Below are positions 6,759-7,313 of a stretch of DNA of 7,313 bases, piece by piece. A model generated the notes under the pieces. That model had not been told where the DNA came from. It saw nothing but the letters and a program-made list of their open reading frames with translations, and ran no database searches. Both the position numbers and the translations under genes were made by a program. The first letter of the stretch is position 1, and every line of letters starts with the position of its first letter. Source of the DNA: Clostridia bacterium (GTDB lineage: Bacteria; Bacillota_A; Clostridia; Oscillospirales; Acutalibacteraceae); the NCBI GenBank assembly GCA_017529165.1, contig JAFXNY010000074.1, positions 1 through 7,313 of the forward strand. Reading direction: 5' to 3'.

Positions 6759-7048
6759 TATACTAAAATTATATGCTCTGTGTATAACTTTGTCAATATC
6801 AAAATAAAGGCAATTTGTAAAGCTATCAAAACAGGAAGCCCTATCATAAAGCTTTTGTGAAGTGTTTTGTGCCTGATAATTTTCATTGTAAGGTACATAC
6901 CAACACTTCCGCCTATAAGGGAGAAAACCCATAGAGTTTTTTCGCTTATCCGCCACGAATGCCTTGTCGCTTTAATTTTATCAATAGTACAAACAATTAC
7001 CGATAAAAGATTTATTACCGTAAAATAACAGATTAGAACTTTTCCCAC
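6758..7048 (-). CDS. DUF1294 family small membrane protein
   Basis: A 96-residue protein with three hydrophobic spans (about 5-22, 38-55, 68-88). It matches the DUF1294 pattern: an Asp-Lys pair after the first span (IDKIKATRHSWRISEKTL, 22-39), a central GGSVGMYL (46-53), then RHKTLHKSF (59-67) before the last span. The biochemical role is unknown for the family, and I assign none. The start is GTG at 7048, preceded by GCGGTG; no upstream in-frame ATG is available before a stop. It begins 27 nt after the sigE stop and may be co-transcribed with it. Its last codons contain the ribU promoter. Confidence 0.85.
   Translation of the reverse strand: MGKVLICYFTVINLLSVIVCTIDKIKATRHSWRISEKTLWVFSLIGGSVGMYLTMKIIRHKTLHKSFMIGLPVLIALQIAFILILTKLYTEHIILV
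6768..6796 (-). promoter_or_regulatory. Consensus sigma-A promoter of ribU
   Basis: On the minus strand TTGACA (plus 6791-6796), a 17-nt spacer and TATAAT (plus 6768-6773) match the housekeeping consensus exactly. Transcription would start near 6761, only about 3 nt before aptamer helix P1. The promoter lies wholly inside the 3' end of the DUF1294 coding region. Confidence 0.92.
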
Positions 7049-7075
7049 AGAATCACCGCTAAGATTTTATAACAT

Positions 7076-7313
7076 CTACACGGCTTTTTCAATCTGTTTT
7101 TTAAGCTTTCCGATTATTCGCTTTTCGAGTCTGGATATGTAAGACTGTGATATTCCGAGCGTATCTGCCACCTGCTTTTGAGTGTATTCCTCGTATCCGT
7201 TCATGCCAAAACGCATTTCCATTATCTGCCTTTCACGAACAGGAAGTCTTGATACCACATCCCATAGAATACGCCTTTCGTCCTCCTGCTCTAAGCCCCT
7301 TGAAATTTCGTCA
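7076..7313 (-). CDS. sigE: Sporulation sigma factor, C-terminal part (SigE-like)
   Basis: Only the last 78 residues are in the window; the reading frame is open to the right edge, so the start lies outside. The segment is sigma-70 region 4. RLPVRERQIMEMRFGMNG is the region 4.1 helix, and TQKQVADTLGISQSYISRLE is the region 4.2 helix-turn-helix that reads the -35 element. The pattern RFG(L/M)..EE.TQK.VAD.LGISQSYISRLEKRII is typical of SigE, the early mother-cell sigma factor. SigK usually has SRSYVSRIEK, and SigG has SQAQVSRLEK with a shorter FFEGKTQ segment. Full SigE is about 240 residues and made as a pro-protein whose N-terminus cannot be seen here. It ends with TAG. Identity as a sporulation sigma is firm; the SigE subtype is likely. 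Confidence 0.8.
   Translation of the reverse strand, partial: DEISRGLEQEDERRILWDVVSRLPVRERQIMEMRFGMNGYEEYTQKQVADTLGISQSYISRLEKRIIGKLKKQIEKAV

Noticed and set aside
1..7313. CRISPR arrays, insertion sequences, tRNA or rRNA genes
   Set aside because: Looked for by eye on both strands; no direct-repeat arrays, transposase fragments or cloverleaf structures were found.

Overview
The window looks like chromosome of an anaerobic, endospore-forming member of the Bacillota, most likely class Clostridia. The clues are the C-terminus of a sporulation sigma factor (best match SigE), an electron-bifurcating ferredoxin:NADP+ oxidoreductase (Nfn), an ECF-type riboflavin carrier under an FMN riboswitch, a SAM-I (S-box) riboswitch, and AGGAGG-like ribosome binding sites. 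GC content looks moderate. I cannot name a genus. All real genes lie on the minus strand, so transcription runs from high to low coordinates.

Right end (about 7313 to 6758): the tail of sigE enters from outside the window, followed 27 nt later by a small DUF1294 membrane protein. The 3' end of the DUF1294 gene carries a consensus promoter (TTGACA, 17 nt, TATAAT). It drives an FMN riboswitch with an intrinsic terminator, then ribU, the substrate-binding membrane subunit of a riboflavin ECF transporter (6582 to 5989).

Middle and left (about 5992 to 175): a second promoter starts on the last codons of ribU and drives a SAM-I riboswitch with its terminator. After it come five tightly packed genes: metK (SAM synthetase), nfnA and nfnB (the two subunits of NADH-dependent ferredoxin:NADP+ oxidoreductase), metY (O-acetylhomoserine sulfhydrylase) and metA (homoserine O-acetyltransferase). 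Gaps are -1, -8, +12 and +14 nt, with no internal terminator, so this is one operon under SAM feedback. MetA makes O-acetylhomoserine, MetY adds sulfide to give homocysteine, and MetK converts finished methionine to SAM. The methionine synthase step is not in the window. The nfnAB pair is the unexpected member and may supply NADPH, or possibly sulfide, to the pathway.

Left edge (1 to 174): no gene is seen. The stretch holds four perfect inverted repeats in a row, at least one of them terminator-like.

Every gene except the small DUF1294 protein belongs to a well-known family, and I found no plainly new system. The items most worth a second look are the riboswitch-controlled nfnAB insertion in a methionine operon, the two riboswitch units in series with no terminator between them, and the hairpin array past metA.
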